Assembly (NCBI GenBank): GCA_003342895.1 | Contig: PTFA01000401.1 | Span: forward strand, 62,001-126,000 | Source of the DNA: Casuarius casuarius | Lineage: Eukaryota > Chordata > Aves > Casuariiformes > Casuariidae | DNA: 64,000 bases | Reading direction: 5' to 3' | Shown here: one piece after another, positions 21,701-34,850 of the stretch | Numbering within the stretch: position 1 is the stretch's first letter | Layout: every line of letters starts with the position of its first letter | Translations under genes and position numbers: made by a program | Notes under the pieces: model-generated | What the model saw: the letters and a program-made list of their open reading frames with translations, nothing else | Databases searched by the model: none | Told to the model about the DNA's origin: nothing

Positions 21701-24700
21701 GAAAAAAATAGCAAAAATTGTTTTCATATTTGGTAACTAATCAAAAGTAAACAAGAGGCAAATGTTTTTGGAGATAATGAACACGTCTGTATTTACGGAA
21801 AACTGCACAAGATCATTTGAAGCAATCCGCCTTGTTCACAGCATCACTTCTTGGAGAGAGTCCTGCAGATTGCTTTCTCTGCGGTAGATGACTAGCTCTG
21901 AGTTGCAGAAGTTTTCAGAGAACAGTGTCGCCTGAGCCATTCTCTCCCTCTTTCCCTCTCCCAGCTAAGGACTGTGAGGGTGTAAAACAAGGGTGAACCT
22001 GTGAACCTTCACTTCCTGTCTAAGAGTCAGAAACTCAGGTCAACAGTTGTCCTCAATGATTTTCTCATTGGTTTCTTTATTTTCCTGCCCTTTCAAATAA
22101 TTTTTTATTTTGAGTTGGTGAGTTGGAGCGTTGGTACAGATTTCTATAGTTACTAAAAACCAGAAGGCCACCGTAACTTCTGGGCAAGCTGCAGGAATGG
22201 GATCTCTGCATGATGTATGCAGAAGGCTCTAACACATGCAAATGAAGTGTTGACTGTGTCCAGTAAGGGATGTTTTGCTCTGGACTTCAATGATGCCATT
22301 GTATTTGTTTATTTTGCAGTCTCTTTATTTGACCCTGAAAATTGAGAACAATTTGGCAAATGTGTAATAAAACTACTGCTTACAGTAGTGACCATTATAA
22401 GCAAAGCAACATGTTATGAGATTATGAGATATCCAGCTCGGTTCCTCATATGCAAGGTGGATTGAGATGAGAAAAGTTATGCTGTGAGCTACAGAAACAT
22501 GTCTTCTCTGTACAGTGGCTATGTCTCTGACACATCTCCACTGATTTTTGTCACTGGACAGTGACAGGTTCTGGTCCACCATTAGCATCAAACTGTGCTT
22601 TATTTCAAACATTGTTTCCCTCTACCTTCTCAGTGCAATCCTTTCTGTACTCACAGCTGGTATGTTCACTGACAGAATATTCTGGCTTAAAATCACTGAC
22701 TGAGTCACAGCCTTATGCTGTCACAAAATCTGCTGCATCAGGGAGATATTTATAAACCATTACGAGATAAATATGTGTCTAGGTATATAAGTCTAAGTAA
22801 AGAAGTACAATACAGTGCTAAGAGGTTAAAGTTTATTATCTATTATTTACAGCTATACTTCGTACCCAAACCTACTATTTACCACAGAAAATTATATTAC
22901 CTGGACTTAATTTTTTTCCTGGGTGGAATGCCAATTTAATCTTTCATCCTAATAACTGCTGAGAGAAATGAACAACATGTATACAGAGAGAGGAACAGAG
23001 CATGCTTCATATGTTTATGCATGCACAGAAGCTCAGAAGGATTTTACTGAGTAGTGAGCTATTCCTTATGTTTCAAAGTAAATTACATTTATTCCCACTT
23101 TATGGTTCTCTTTACAATGCCAAGAAATGTAATAAATAAAACAGAGGATCAGGACGAAAATATGAACCACAGATGTTGCTTGGTGTATTGTATCTGCTAC
23201 AGAAGTTCAGTTAAATGCAAATCCTGAAGGGGCTGAAAGTCCTGAAGGACTGAAGGGGCCAAGTGGATGAAGTAATGTAAGCAAACCCACAGTCCCTACC
23301 TCACAGTGAAGCACTGTAGCAGCAAGTGTCCTAGAAAGTTAAAGCCCTTTCAAATATACCTATGCTGTTTATGCCCTTTGAGGAGAGTGCCGCTTTTGAT
23401 GTCTGCAAATTTTCTGCCAAATTGTACTAGAGCTGCTGTTGACTGGTTAATTGCTCTTCTCAAGATCAGTGTTCACTTAAAAGTAGCCAAGACTGGCCCT
23501 AGGTTTGTATCCTAGCCTTTATTTCTGGAGACTTCACATCACATGCTGGCTTTGGAAATGTCTGAAAGAGTTTTCAATGCTTTGTAGTTGAGGGATAGTA
23601 CTAGAAGGTTGGTGACCTGTGTGGTAGTGTTTATTTTGCTTGGCAGGCAATGCTGAGCTCTGTGAGACATCTGTGCGTGGAATTTTGTACAGTGATTATC
23701 ATACTAAGCACAAAGCACTAAATCCACTGAGCAGTTAAACAGAATCCAGCTAAATTAAAGAGAAATCCAGCTAACCAATACTGATGACAAAATTGAAAAT
23801 TTCCTGTGTTGTAATAAACCGTGTGAATTCTCAGGACATCTTCCACGGAAGTGTTCAGATGCCTTACGTCAGATACTTTTTCTTCTGCATAAGGTTATTT
23901 ATCGTCGATGGAGAAGTTGCCTGTCCTCCAATCATACTGAGACTGACCAGTATATAAAATTGTTTGTGATAAAGCTGGCCCCAAGCTGCTTTCATATTAT
24001 TAAGGCACTTGGGTTGCTTCTTTTTCAGTTTTTGGGAGATTTTACATTATAATTTTGTAATACTCATGTATTATAATACTCATGTGTCTGTAAAATCTCT
24101 AGTGCAGGTCAGTCCTTGTTTTCAGATATCTTCATCCCAAAGTCTGAATTTGTTCCACTTTCAAAATGATCTGTTTTGTTACCATGTACACTTCTGGACC
24201 TGTCAATCTTTTGAGTGCAGTAAGTAAAAAGGAGATGGAGGATTCTCATCTGCTCTCTTTAATAAAATCTTCTAACTGTTTGCATAAAAAGTGGTGCGAT
24301 AGCTACCAAAGATGCTTGATATGACAGTATCCCTCCCAAGCTGTTAGGAAATATTGCCTGACAGTACTTTCTAACAGATACCTGAAATAGTGAAAGACAA
24401 ACAGATTGGCATGTCAGACAGAATGCAAGGAAGCGCAGAGACCAGAGTTCCACAGTGTTGTGCACTGGCTTCTAGTGATGCGGGGTACACGCAGTGGCCG
24501 AACAGCCCAGGATCTGACCACCAAAGAGTCAGGTGAAACTTTCTCTCTTTTTTCTTATGGCTGGAACCATCTCTTTTTATCCTAGAACACCAGAGCCCTG
24601 CCAAATCACATAATAGTTCTGAATTTAGTCAAACTTCAGCAGATAATTTTCTTGTATTTTTAAAAGAGGTGGTATTTATAAGGCTTATGTACAAATTTTT

Positions 24701-27700
24701 AGCTCTAAACATCATTTAGTGATCCAAGGTATCTGTTTCCTTCTTCTAAAAAATGTATATCCTTTACCATCCCTCAGTATGTTTCAGTATTGTGAAGCAA
24801 CCAATCTACTAGTTGCCTTGGAGTTTGGAAATTCCTGTACACTTAATTTTGGAAACACAGTAAGTTTTGGTCTTTAATTATAGATATTGTATGGGCAAGC
24901 GTTCCACATCCCCAACTCTGATTCCAAGGCTGAGAAAGATGATAGGTATGATGGAAGCTGTGTGAAGAATCTGTGCCTGTCAGGCAGATACAAGAGCTCA
25001 CTGAGCTTTCTAATCCTCAGATGCGAGGAGGTCCTGGGATTTAGATAAAAATAAAAGACATATGTAAAGAATAATAAAAAAGACACAGAAAGCAATATAA
25101 AAGTTGCAGCTAATCCCCAGAGAACAGACATATTAAATAAAAATAATGAGAACCAGATTTTGATTAAAAATAAGACCCCTTTATATTGTGTTGGTAGCAG
25201 AGAGACAGTCTGAAAACAGAAATAAGTTATTCAGACTTCCAGAGTGTTTTGAAAGAAGCCTTCATTTTAATAAGACAGATAGAGGGGAACAGCCTTGTCC
25301 CACTCATTGACATCAAAACAACCAGGTTTTAATGCTTAGTTCTGTTAAAAGTCAGGTTTCCAGTCCTGAACCTGAAGTAACTGTTACAATTGTAATTCCC
25401 ATATTTTCTAAACCAAATATATTTTAGTATTTATTCACTAAAGAAAAGTAAATTTCTATACTGCTACAGTATATGTAAATGGACACATACATAGAATACG
25501 AACCAGTACTGAATCTGGACTAAGAATTTGGGCCCTTGACAGTGATTGGCTTATGTTGCTAGTGCAGAAAATGCTGTATTTTAAAACCAGAGCCATTTGT
25601 TTCTAACAAAGACAGCTTTCTGCTATCATTCCTTTCATTTTCCTTTTGTGTTCCTCCTATGTTTCTGTCTGCATTTCCCTCCAGACTAAGGTTCCAATCT
25701 TGCAGTGCCCTCCTCTGTAATGCAGAATCACAAAATTGGGGATAAATATTTTTAATAACATTGCATTTCCATAGAAAAATAAAAAGATGTTACAATATAA
25801 TGTGTAGAGGACGTAGAAAACACTGAATAAATACATACTCCTGAACAGAACATTAGAACGAAGAAAGAAAGAACTGGGAAATACAAAGTACTCTGCAGTG
25901 GGGTTTAAAGTTATTTAAAAAATGTCTGGGCCTTGTCCTGTAAATGTCAAAGGAAGCCCTGCTATTTGTTGCATGGCTTCAGCTCCTACTGAAGTCACAG
26001 AAAAATGGGGACACTGCATCCTACAAGGCCATTGATTTCAAAAGGCATCTTATGGCGAACAGTTTTGAAAGCCCTATTATTCCTTCTTTAGTAATGATCA
26101 GATCTTTATCAGAAGTATTCTCCATGGATGGAGTGGGATTCTGTATACCTCATTTGGTTCATCTGCTGGTTTGGGGACTGAAGAACTATTGTTCAAATTG
26201 AAGCTTTTTCTTTCCTTATATAATTGAAATCGTCAGTCAGCTGAGAATCTCCTCTGCTAGATCGAATAGTTTATTTTATCCAGAATTTCAGTAATATTCG
26301 TGGAAATATGGAATATTTGTTCAAAAACCCTGAAAACGGAATAAATTTAAGAAAGAGAAAATAGATTTTTTGACATATCCCTAATTCCAGTAAGATAGAT
26401 AATTAATTATTGCATTAAATACAGAAATAGTAGAGGTATACACGCCAATCTATTCAGTATAATCTGTGACTGTAGAAGAGGACTGACTATACGTAAGAGC
26501 AAGATAGAGGGAACTGGGAAAAAGTAGCTTCGTTCCCCATTTTCCCGAAGAGTTAGTCTATGACTTTTGCTCCATCACCACACCTGAAACCGCTAAGGTA
26601 ATCACTTCTATAAAATGAGGATATTGAAGGCCATCAGCGTAAATGAGATGTTCTGATTCATTTGAGTCAGTGTGGTGTATAAATATTTCATCTGCTCCAT
26701 GATTTAATGTCATATTTTACTTTACTAAAACTATGCTGTTTGTTTGTTTTACCTATTAACAGAACTTAGAGCTCTCAATGGAAAAAATGAAAAATTAATG
26801 AAAAATTGTTATATAAGCTGGAAACCGTGGTAGAGACATTACAAATAAGTTTAATAAATCTCTCATTAAGTCTGATATTTTGAAAATATTAAATGTTTCC
26901 AGCCCAGCGAGGTCATTGCTAAATAAATAATGCATGTGCCTCATACACATTTATGTGTTATCCAGTATTACAGTGCTGGAAAACCAGTATCATTGCCTAC
27001 TTCATTTTGTAAATTAAAGTTGTCATTTTCAGATTACCACCTATGGGATGTGTGAACTGGACTGGGGGTTCCAGGCAGGATGAGCCAGTGCTCCTTAATT
27101 TTTGCCACCTGCATACCTGAGAATATGAAATGTGAATGTGTTTGTAACAAGGAACTGTTGGGGAAAAGGGAGTTCGTCCCAAGTTACGGATTTCATATGG
27201 TGATAAATCCCTTTTCACTTACAAGTCATATGTTACAACAGTATGTTTGTCACCTCCTGTCTTCACTTGAGTGAGTTTTACTGATAATGGGAGTTAAGTT
27301 TCATGAAGTCCCCATTTTCTTCTTTCATTCCCTGCATTTTATGCTAATGCCCCGCCTTCCCAGCCCTTTGTCTTATCTGACACTAATTTTTCAGACCTTT
27401 ACAGAATTATTCTAGAACCAGGAATGCAGAACTGGTATTCACATTGCATCAATATAGTTGACTACACAACTGCAAGGTAATGGGGAGTGAAAGGTCTTGT
27501 TCAGAATTTGCCTTTATCTGAAGATCTGGACAGTGACAAAAAGGACTGGAACTCATGGTTTATTTGAATTCCATAGCCATTTTAACATATACCGACAAAT
27601 TGTCCAGACTGAATGAAATGAAGGAGGCTTTATACAACCTAGAAGTGGAAGAATTTCTGGCTTAGAAACATTTGATCCTTTTTTTTTCATTTTTTGAAAC

Positions 27701-29984
27701 TAATTCACCTGTTCTTAGACCCTAACCATGAAAAAAACGTATCCCTAAGAGCAGATGGAAAATACTTTTTTCTATTCTATAAATGTTTAAACTAGCGTAG
27801 AACTCACTGATGTTAAATCAAGTGTGGTAGCTTTGATTCTTAAATCAAGCTGTGGTCGCTTTGAAGTGGAACTGCACAAGATATTGTCAATGGAGTATCT
27901 GGCAGAGAAAAAGAGAGAAAAGGGGCAGTGGGGGCACTGAATCCAAAGGGCACAAATCCAAATGGACCCAGTTCAGCCTAGGAAAGACCATCAGCTCACA
28001 TCCATTATTCTCTGCTTGTGAGAAGTAGATCCCAGAATTATAAGGCAATTTTAAAAGCGCTTCCTTTCATTTCGTGTAATCAGTCACCTAGAAGTCATCG
28101 CTCTGTTGCTCAGGGTAGGATCAAGCATAGGACAATAATTTGATGCACTGTCAAGGTGGGACATTGACCATGTGGCTGTCTAGATGAAAAAAGAAATTTG
28201 TTCTGGCTGATGTGGCTCATTTTATGATTGAGGAATGACGGAGGAAAATTAGAGAGCAAAATCCATGTCACCAAGATACTCTTCCTTCCCTTAACCCCAG
28301 CAGTATTTGAAATAAGACTGTTCCACAGCTTCAAGGAGTAGATGATGTTGGGTCAGATGAGGTATTATCCAGCACATTATGGTTCATACCTGCCTGCCAC
28401 CCTTTCAGCATATTGTGAGTTGGAAAGAGAGAATCAGCACTGCATGTTGAAGGGAAGGAGGTGGTGAGAGGATAGGAACTTACTTGGATGGAGGGGGAAA
28501 AGACAGAGATTCGGAGGACAAGGAGTGAGAGGAGCTGGCAGAAAGCAAAGGCACTGTCTGTGAGACCTATTTAAAAATACTTGGCAGCTCAAGGGCAGTT
28601 GGAGGTAATTATGTTTGAGGATTTGGATCTTGGGTATCTGAGTCTTTAGGACTTTCAGTAAGACTAAAATTCAATAATTACTTCAGTCGTAATAATATTA
28701 GTGAAAATGATTATTAATAAAACTGTGTCCCTTAGGCACTTTTGAACATTCTGTCCTAGGTGGCTTCACAGACGCTGAGGCAGTCCTGTCTGGCCGCAAC
28801 GTGTTTGGCAAACACAAGTAAAGAAGTGTTGAACTGTGGTTCAGTAAAGGAGCTTTCATTAACCTAATGATGCTAACTTGTCTGAAAACAGTGACAGCTG
28901 TTTCATTCCCTGAGAATACCCTTTGTAGCAAATTTGTGCATGACCCACATTTAAGCTAGAAGTCAAAATAAGTGAGACCTTTTAGAACTACAATACTACT
29001 ACTGTTGTTAAATTCATGGTGATCTCTTTGCCCAGAAAAGTTGCCTTTAATAATATTGCACAAAAATATTTAAACTATTTTATGTATAGCATCTGCTGAT
29101 ATGAGCAAAAAATTAAAAAATCCAGTTCTGCTACCCTTTAGCAAAAACAATCCTGGGGAGAGCATTGTATTTCACGACACCAGTACCTGCATCTTTCATT
29201 ATCTTTCTGTAATCTGTGTTTTATCTGATTGGAATATCTAAGAGAAAAAAAATATGAAAGCTTATTGCTGGTCTGACATCTGTCCTTATGTCATACAGGA
29301 GAGAATATATTAAACATTTCATTAAACATTAAACTTCCCTTAGAAAGACCATTGTACATTCATCAGCAAGTTGTATTTAAAACATTCAGAAGCCTCTTTA
29401 GAAGTTTCTTAATTCAGTCTCACCAAGGTTTATTCTAAAATTCTTATAGATATACAGAGAGTTAAGAGTTGTACTAATTTTGTGCAAAGACACTTTGGAG
29501 GACATGACTGATCATACCCACATTTGCTAAATTAGAGAGAATTAGGCAAATGCTTGGCACTAATCTTTTTTTTTTTTATTATTTTAATAGCTTAATTAAT
29601 AAAGCAACTCTGAAAACCATGACGGATTCTTTAGATATTTTAGCATAGGACTATATGGAGGCTAGCACAGGTGCATATGACTTAGTTGTTGAAGCTGCTT
29701 TTCTTTAATTTTACCTGCTAAAAAGTCAATAATCATTGATTTTATTTTCTTAGAGGAATTATTATCTCCTGCCCTTGTCCAAAAGATGAAGTCCTTATAT
29801 AATCTATCTTATGTTCTATTTTGTTGACTCCTTCTAACCTTCAAAGAGTAGCTTAATTAATAGTCTTTCTTTGAAGTGAACATAATTGACTTGAATATTC
29901 AAAAAGCCTCTCAGTAAACCTGTCATAAAAGAACTTTAAGAAAAATTATGGAGTAAGAGAAAAAGTATTGTTATGGATTAAAAA

Positions 29985-30890
29985 TTGGTTATGCAAGAAA
30001 AAGGGCATAACCTCTTCCCTCAATCTACTGGCTGTGCCCCTGTTAATACAGCTCTGGATGCTGTTGGCCTTTTTTGCTGCCAGGGCACACAGCTGGCTCA
30101 TGTTCAGTTTGTGTCCAGCAAGACTGGCAGATCCTTTCCAGCACAGCTGGAAAATCCCCAGCCTGTGCCGTGCAGGGGTTTATTTCTTCCCATGTGCAGC
30201 ACTTTATATTTGTCTTTGTTGAACTTCGTGAGGGTCCTGCTGGCCCGTTCCTCCAGCCTGTCTTGGTCCCTCAGGATGGCAGTCCTGCCCTTGAGTGTAG
30301 CGGGTACCCGTAGCTTGGTGTCTCCTGCAAACATGAGGATTGCACACTCCCATTACCTCCTTGAGGGCCGTTGATAAAGTTAAGCAGGACAGGTTCTAGT
30401 ATAGACCTGCAATACTCCTCTTGTTACAGGCCTCCAAGTAGACTACAGCTGATTAATCGCTCTTCTCTGAGCCCCAGCATCCAGTCGGTTTTTTACCTCC
30501 CTAGTTTTGCACCCATCCAGACTGTAACGTCTCAGCTTGGATACAAGAATATTGTGGGAGATGGTGTTGAAAACCTTGCTAAAATCGAGGTAAATGGCAT
30601 CAACTGTTCTCCCCACATCCACGAAACCAATTATTTTGTCGTAGAAGACAGTCAGATTGATCAGGCATGATTCACCCTTGATAAATCCAGGCTGATGGTT
30701 CCCAGTCATACTGAGGCATTGAGAGGTCAAAGATACTTCTTTTCCTTTTTTTTTTTTTTTAATCTGGGCAATGATGTTGACTGCAGATCTTAGCTGACTA
30801 TAGTCTGTTTTCAGTTCTGTTGACGCCCTACAACACCTAATAAAGTCAGAAAGAGCTGCTTTCTCTGCAGCTTGAAAATTTGTCACAGGT
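29985..30890 (-). mobile_element. CR1 LINE fragment, reverse transcriptase region (decayed)
   Basis: Read on the minus strand, 30886-30443 encodes a stretch with GFIKGESCLINLT and VDAIYLDFSKVFNTISHN, the conserved CR1 reverse-transcriptase fingers and palm wording. Further along, 30334-30104 gives FAGDTKL and KFNKDKYKVLHMGRN. The catalytic FADD-type box reads FAGD, so an essential Asp is lost. Frame changes separate the pieces, and the end toward 29985 (LAAKKANS-like wording in the DNA) is truncated before the 3' tail. A T-run at about 30744-30760 encodes a Lys run. Dead element, inserted opposite to TNNI3K. Confidence 0.88.
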
Positions 30891-32021
30891 TAGGAGCTGC
30901 ACCCTTAGTCATAGTCTGTCTCCTGAGGATTTGTTTTTGGTCTTTGTCTAAGTATTTAAATCTCATTTTACATCAGAAGCTTTCCCCCATCTGCTTTCTG
31001 CTGTAAATCTTATCCTTACGCATCACTCCAGCATACCCCCCTACTTACAACACCTGTGACAGCTTTCAGTGTTTTCTAAGATTGCATTCTTTCTTAGAAA
31101 GATAGGTTCTCTATGAAATGCTCAGGATTGTCTCTATTTCCCCATTTTGTCATTTACAGTTAAGTGGAGATTGTTTAACATGACTCACAAAATTCTTTTA
31201 TCGGGAGATCACAAAGTAGGTTGCATGGTTGCCATTTGTACAGCCTGGAAAAATACATCAGAATTCATCTAGTTTTCTGTTTATCGTCAGAGGTGGAACC
31301 ACATTGCCCAACACAGTTTCTTCAACTTGAAGCTCCACAGATTCTTAGGTGAACCTGCAGTTTGAATTCTACCTTCTACAGATATTGGGAGGAATCAGAG
31401 TTGTGGTCTTGTGCCTGTGTGTTACAGTCTCACAGTTGCATGCCTAAAATAAAATCAAACTGATCCAAAGAAGTTTCATCCATATTCCTGTAAAAGCTGC
31501 AGGTCTAAAGATCTCTTTCCAGAGTCAACAGCTACAACTTTAGTTTTATGGTAGAAATTTACTCAAAAATGTCAAAGTGAAGATGAATCACTTGAAAATG
31601 ACTAGGCCATTAAATCACAGACTAATTTGCTCTGTGTTCCCCATCTCTGCTTCACCAAGTTACTAGTATACTGAAAATTCTTTGGACATGGGACACGTTG
31701 GAGGGAGAAAGTTGTATTAGCCAACTGGTAACTGTGCGTGTTCTTTATTTACTGCCTCAACACATTAACACTCCCACAGAAAGTGCACATGATAAGACTG
31801 TTACTGAGCTGATCTGCATGTGATATAAGAGTGGGCAGCTTCTCTAAAGATCTCAGGGGATCTTTCATAAGATCTCTTTTACTATTAGGGAGTCAAACTC
31901 TTCTTGGAAATCCGCAGCAAAAGGATGAGAGCAAAAGGACACACAGCAAAAGGATGTCATCACATACAAGATTTAGCAAGGGAAATCCTGACTATAAATG
32001 AAGGGAAAAAAATCACAATGG

Positions 32022-32206
32022 GAGTTGGGCAGCACTGAAACAGGTTTTCCAGAGAGGATGCAGAACCTCCGTCCTTGGAGATAATCAGAACTCCATTGGG
32101 CAAGGCCTCGAGCACCCTGACCTTTGCAGTGAGTCCTGCTTTGATCAGGAGGTTGGACTAGAGACCTCTGGAGGACCTTTCCAATCTAAATCATTCTACG
32201 ATTCCT
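32022..32206 (+). mobile_element. CR1 LINE 3'-end fragment
   Basis: Contains the CR1 3' wording CAGAGAGGATGCAGAACCTC, CTTGGAGATAATCAGAACTC, GAGGTTGGACTAGAGACCTC and a degraded ATTCTACGATTC tail. It is 5'-truncated, as most CR1 copies are, and lies some 45 bases before a second CR1 in the same orientation. Confidence 0.85.
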
Positions 32207-32249
32207 TGTCTCCATTTCTTTACAACTGTAAACTTTATTTTATCAGGGG

Positions 32250-32960
32250 GCTGACCAGGTGGAAAGCAGCTTTGCAGAAAAAGACCTAGGGGTCTTGGTG
32301 GGCAGCAAGCTGAGCCGGCAATGCACCCTTGCAGCAAAAAAGGCCAACACCATCCTGTGCTGCATTAGGAAGAGCATTGCCAGCAGGTTGAGGGAGGTGA
32401 TTATTCCTCTCTGTTCAGCACTGGTGAGACCACATCTGGAGTACTGCGTCCAGTCCTGGGCTCCCCAGCACAAGAGAGATATGGGCATTCTGCAGCGAGT
32501 CTAGAGAAGGGCTTCAAAGTTGATTAAAGGACTGAAGCATCTATCATTTGCAGAGAGGCTGAGAGAGCTGAGACTATTTTGCCTGGAGAAGAGAAGGCTC
32601 AGGGGGGTCTTATCAATAAATATCAGACTAAACAGGTGGAGCCAGACTCTTCCCACTGGTATGCAGTGAGAGGACAAGAGGCAATGTGCACAAAATTCAA
32701 TTTGGAATACAGGAAATCTCAATACAGGAAATTCCATTTAAGCATAAGAAAAAGGGTTTGTTTTTGCTGTGAGGGTGGTAAAACACTGGAACAGCTTGCC
32801 TAGGGAGAATGTGGTATGTCCAACAGAGACTGGACAATATTCAAAATCCAGCTGGACATGGCTTTGAGTAACCTGATTTAGGTGACGCTGCTCTGGGCAA
32901 AGGGATTGAACTAGACGATCTTCAGAGGTCCCTTCCAACCACAACGATTATGTGATTCTG
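32250..32960 (+). mobile_element. CR1 LINE, C-terminal ORF2 and 3' UTR
   Basis: An open stretch 32259-32504 encodes ESSFAEKDLGVLVGSKL, LAAKKANTILCCIRKSIASR and LVRPHLEYCVQSWAPQHKRD, the hallmark CR1 ORF2 C-terminal sequence; it then meets a stop at 32502-32504. Decayed continuation includes [16 protein letters not shown]. The 3' UTR ends with TGACGCTGCTCTGGGCAAAG, CAGAGGTCCCTTCCAACC and GATTATGTGATTCTG. 5'-truncated and non-functional. Confidence 0.92.
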
Positions 32961-34751
32961 TATCACCAACAGAGCCTGGCGGTGGATGCTCTGAATATAC
33001 CAGGATACTGTTCATCTCCAGGATTGCATTCATTTGTTAGTCCTCTTCCCCCTGCCAGCTCCCACCTACTTTCTTGCCTCTGTGCTGAGCATTTCTGCAT
33101 TCCTGGAGCAATACCACAGTAGCCAGACAGCTGTTCATGAGACATGTTTGTGAACTAACTCACAGATGATGCTCGCTGTTTACCCAGTTCCCATCAGAGT
33201 TGTATCTGTCCCTGCATAGTGTGCTCCCAAGATATTTTAGCTTCCGGAGAATAAAATTGGTGAAGAAGGTTGACAATCCCTATCATTCCATTTGTACTCA
33301 AGAGGTGCTGAACAGCAATTCCATAGGACAGAAGAAAACAACAACTTTTGCCTCCCCAAGTCTGTCTTCAAGAGAAGGGCTTAGTCCTTGCAATGCTTAG
33401 GTCCATTTTACAATGTGCTGAGCACCGTTACATCCTGTTGAAGCCCTTGGGTTTTGAAGAAACAGCATTGGCCCTACAGTGCTAGTTCCAGGGGAAGCTT
33501 ACAGCTGATACCATAGTGAAGTAGTAAAAACTAGTGGAAACTAGACAAACTTCAATATGTCAGGGCATGGGCCTTATGCAGAAAATGCATTCAGTCAGTC
33601 ACGTGGAAAAAACATATTTCAATTTAAATTGTGTAAAGAAATAATCCCTGAACATTAATGTTGCTTAGTAACAGGTCTTAGTTCTTTAAGTACTTGAGAA
33701 TGACATGTATTTAAATGACTAGCACCATTGTTGCATGTGTGAAATGATTTGTATTCTCGGCTTAGCTAGTAGTTGACAGAAATCCACATCATCCATCACA
33801 GGTGGCATTAGCTGGGACCATCAGTGGAAGTCTCAATAGGGAGGTACAGATGTGAATAGCATAGCATCTGAGCTAGCCCCTTCCCCTTCCCTGTGATTCC
33901 TTCCGATTGCTAGGGGGGCAGGCTGGGGGTGATTTCCCTGTTGCTATCCATGCTGTGAATGATTTGCTGTCCAGCACCTTTCATCTTCATTAGGCTTAAA
34001 AATTAGCATTTCACCAAAATGATATGTAGAACGACTCAAGTAATACATGGTACAAGCCCTTTAGCATGAATGAAGACTCCCTTGTGCTTCAAAAAAAATT
34101 AGCAGCTTTTAGACTTCAATAAATAATCCAAAGTGGTTTCATTCAAGCTTCCGTTTTGAGTTATTCACAAGGCCAGTATTTCATAACTAATAGCTGTTCA
34201 ACCAAAACATTGGCCTCCTGAAAGAATAAAAATGTAGCAATTTGAGAGAAAACACTTAGAGTTATTTATTGAAGTCAAAGGACTATTATCTCCTAAAATA
34301 CAAAGAAATCTTTCCACATTGAGGGAATTATGCTTGAGGATTTACCTGAATACATTTACACTTAAAAGGGTCTTTCATTTTGTTTTATTTACTTCTAAAA
34401 ATTCTGATATGCTTACTGCTCTTTGTTCATAATGCTTAAAAGAAAATTAAAGGCTATTCTGAGAAACTCCAGTCAGTCATTTCTGTGCCTCTTCCTTCAC
34501 AAATAAGTTTTTTTTCTGGCAAATACATTTTTGAGCTTATTTATAAAGCATCAGTGACATTCAGTGTTCAGTTAAAGTAGTGTAAGTTAGTCACTTTTAC
34601 GTGTTGTACATAGTTCTTCACCTTTATAGCTTGCTTGTTTGAGGCTTTTTGTTTTCTTTTAAACTGGTGATGTAAGGTTTTAAAATCTTGTTTTACTAGT
34701 TGACCACATATAGGGCTTCTAACTGGAATCTTTTTGTTTGTTTCCATCTAG

Positions 34752-34850
34752 GCAGTTGATATCCTTTTGCAGCATGGCGCTTATGTGAATGTTCAGGACG
34801 CAGTTTTTTTCACTCCACTGCATATTGCTGCATATTATGGCCATGAACAG
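34752..34850 (+). CDS. TNNI3K: TNNI3K exon 6 (residues 149-181): ankyrin repeats 3-4
   Basis: Acceptor CATCTAG at 34751, donor GTAACT at 34851; 33 codons, phase 0 on both ends. Encodes [20 protein letters not shown] and then [13 protein letters not shown], the textbook TPLHIAA ankyrin helix (repeat 4, about 166-195). It is 33 residues long, one ankyrin-repeat period, although its borders fall within the repeats. Confidence 0.97.

Larger units (their letters stand above)
17440..34751 (+). other. TNNI3K intron 5 (longest complete intron)
   Basis: 17.3 kb. Contains an alternating purine-pyrimidine tract (18743-18783), a minus-strand CR1 reverse transcriptase remnant (29985-30890) and two adjacent plus-strand CR1 3' pieces (32022-32206 and 32250-32960). 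From 18.8 to 29.9 kb I see only unannotated AT-rich sequence with scattered short frames. No cassette exon is recognised. Confidence 0.75.

Noticed and set aside
30371..30670. 99-codon plus-strand frame (and the plus frames at 29968-30374)
   Set aside because: Antisense shadow of the minus-strand CR1 reverse transcriptase remnant.
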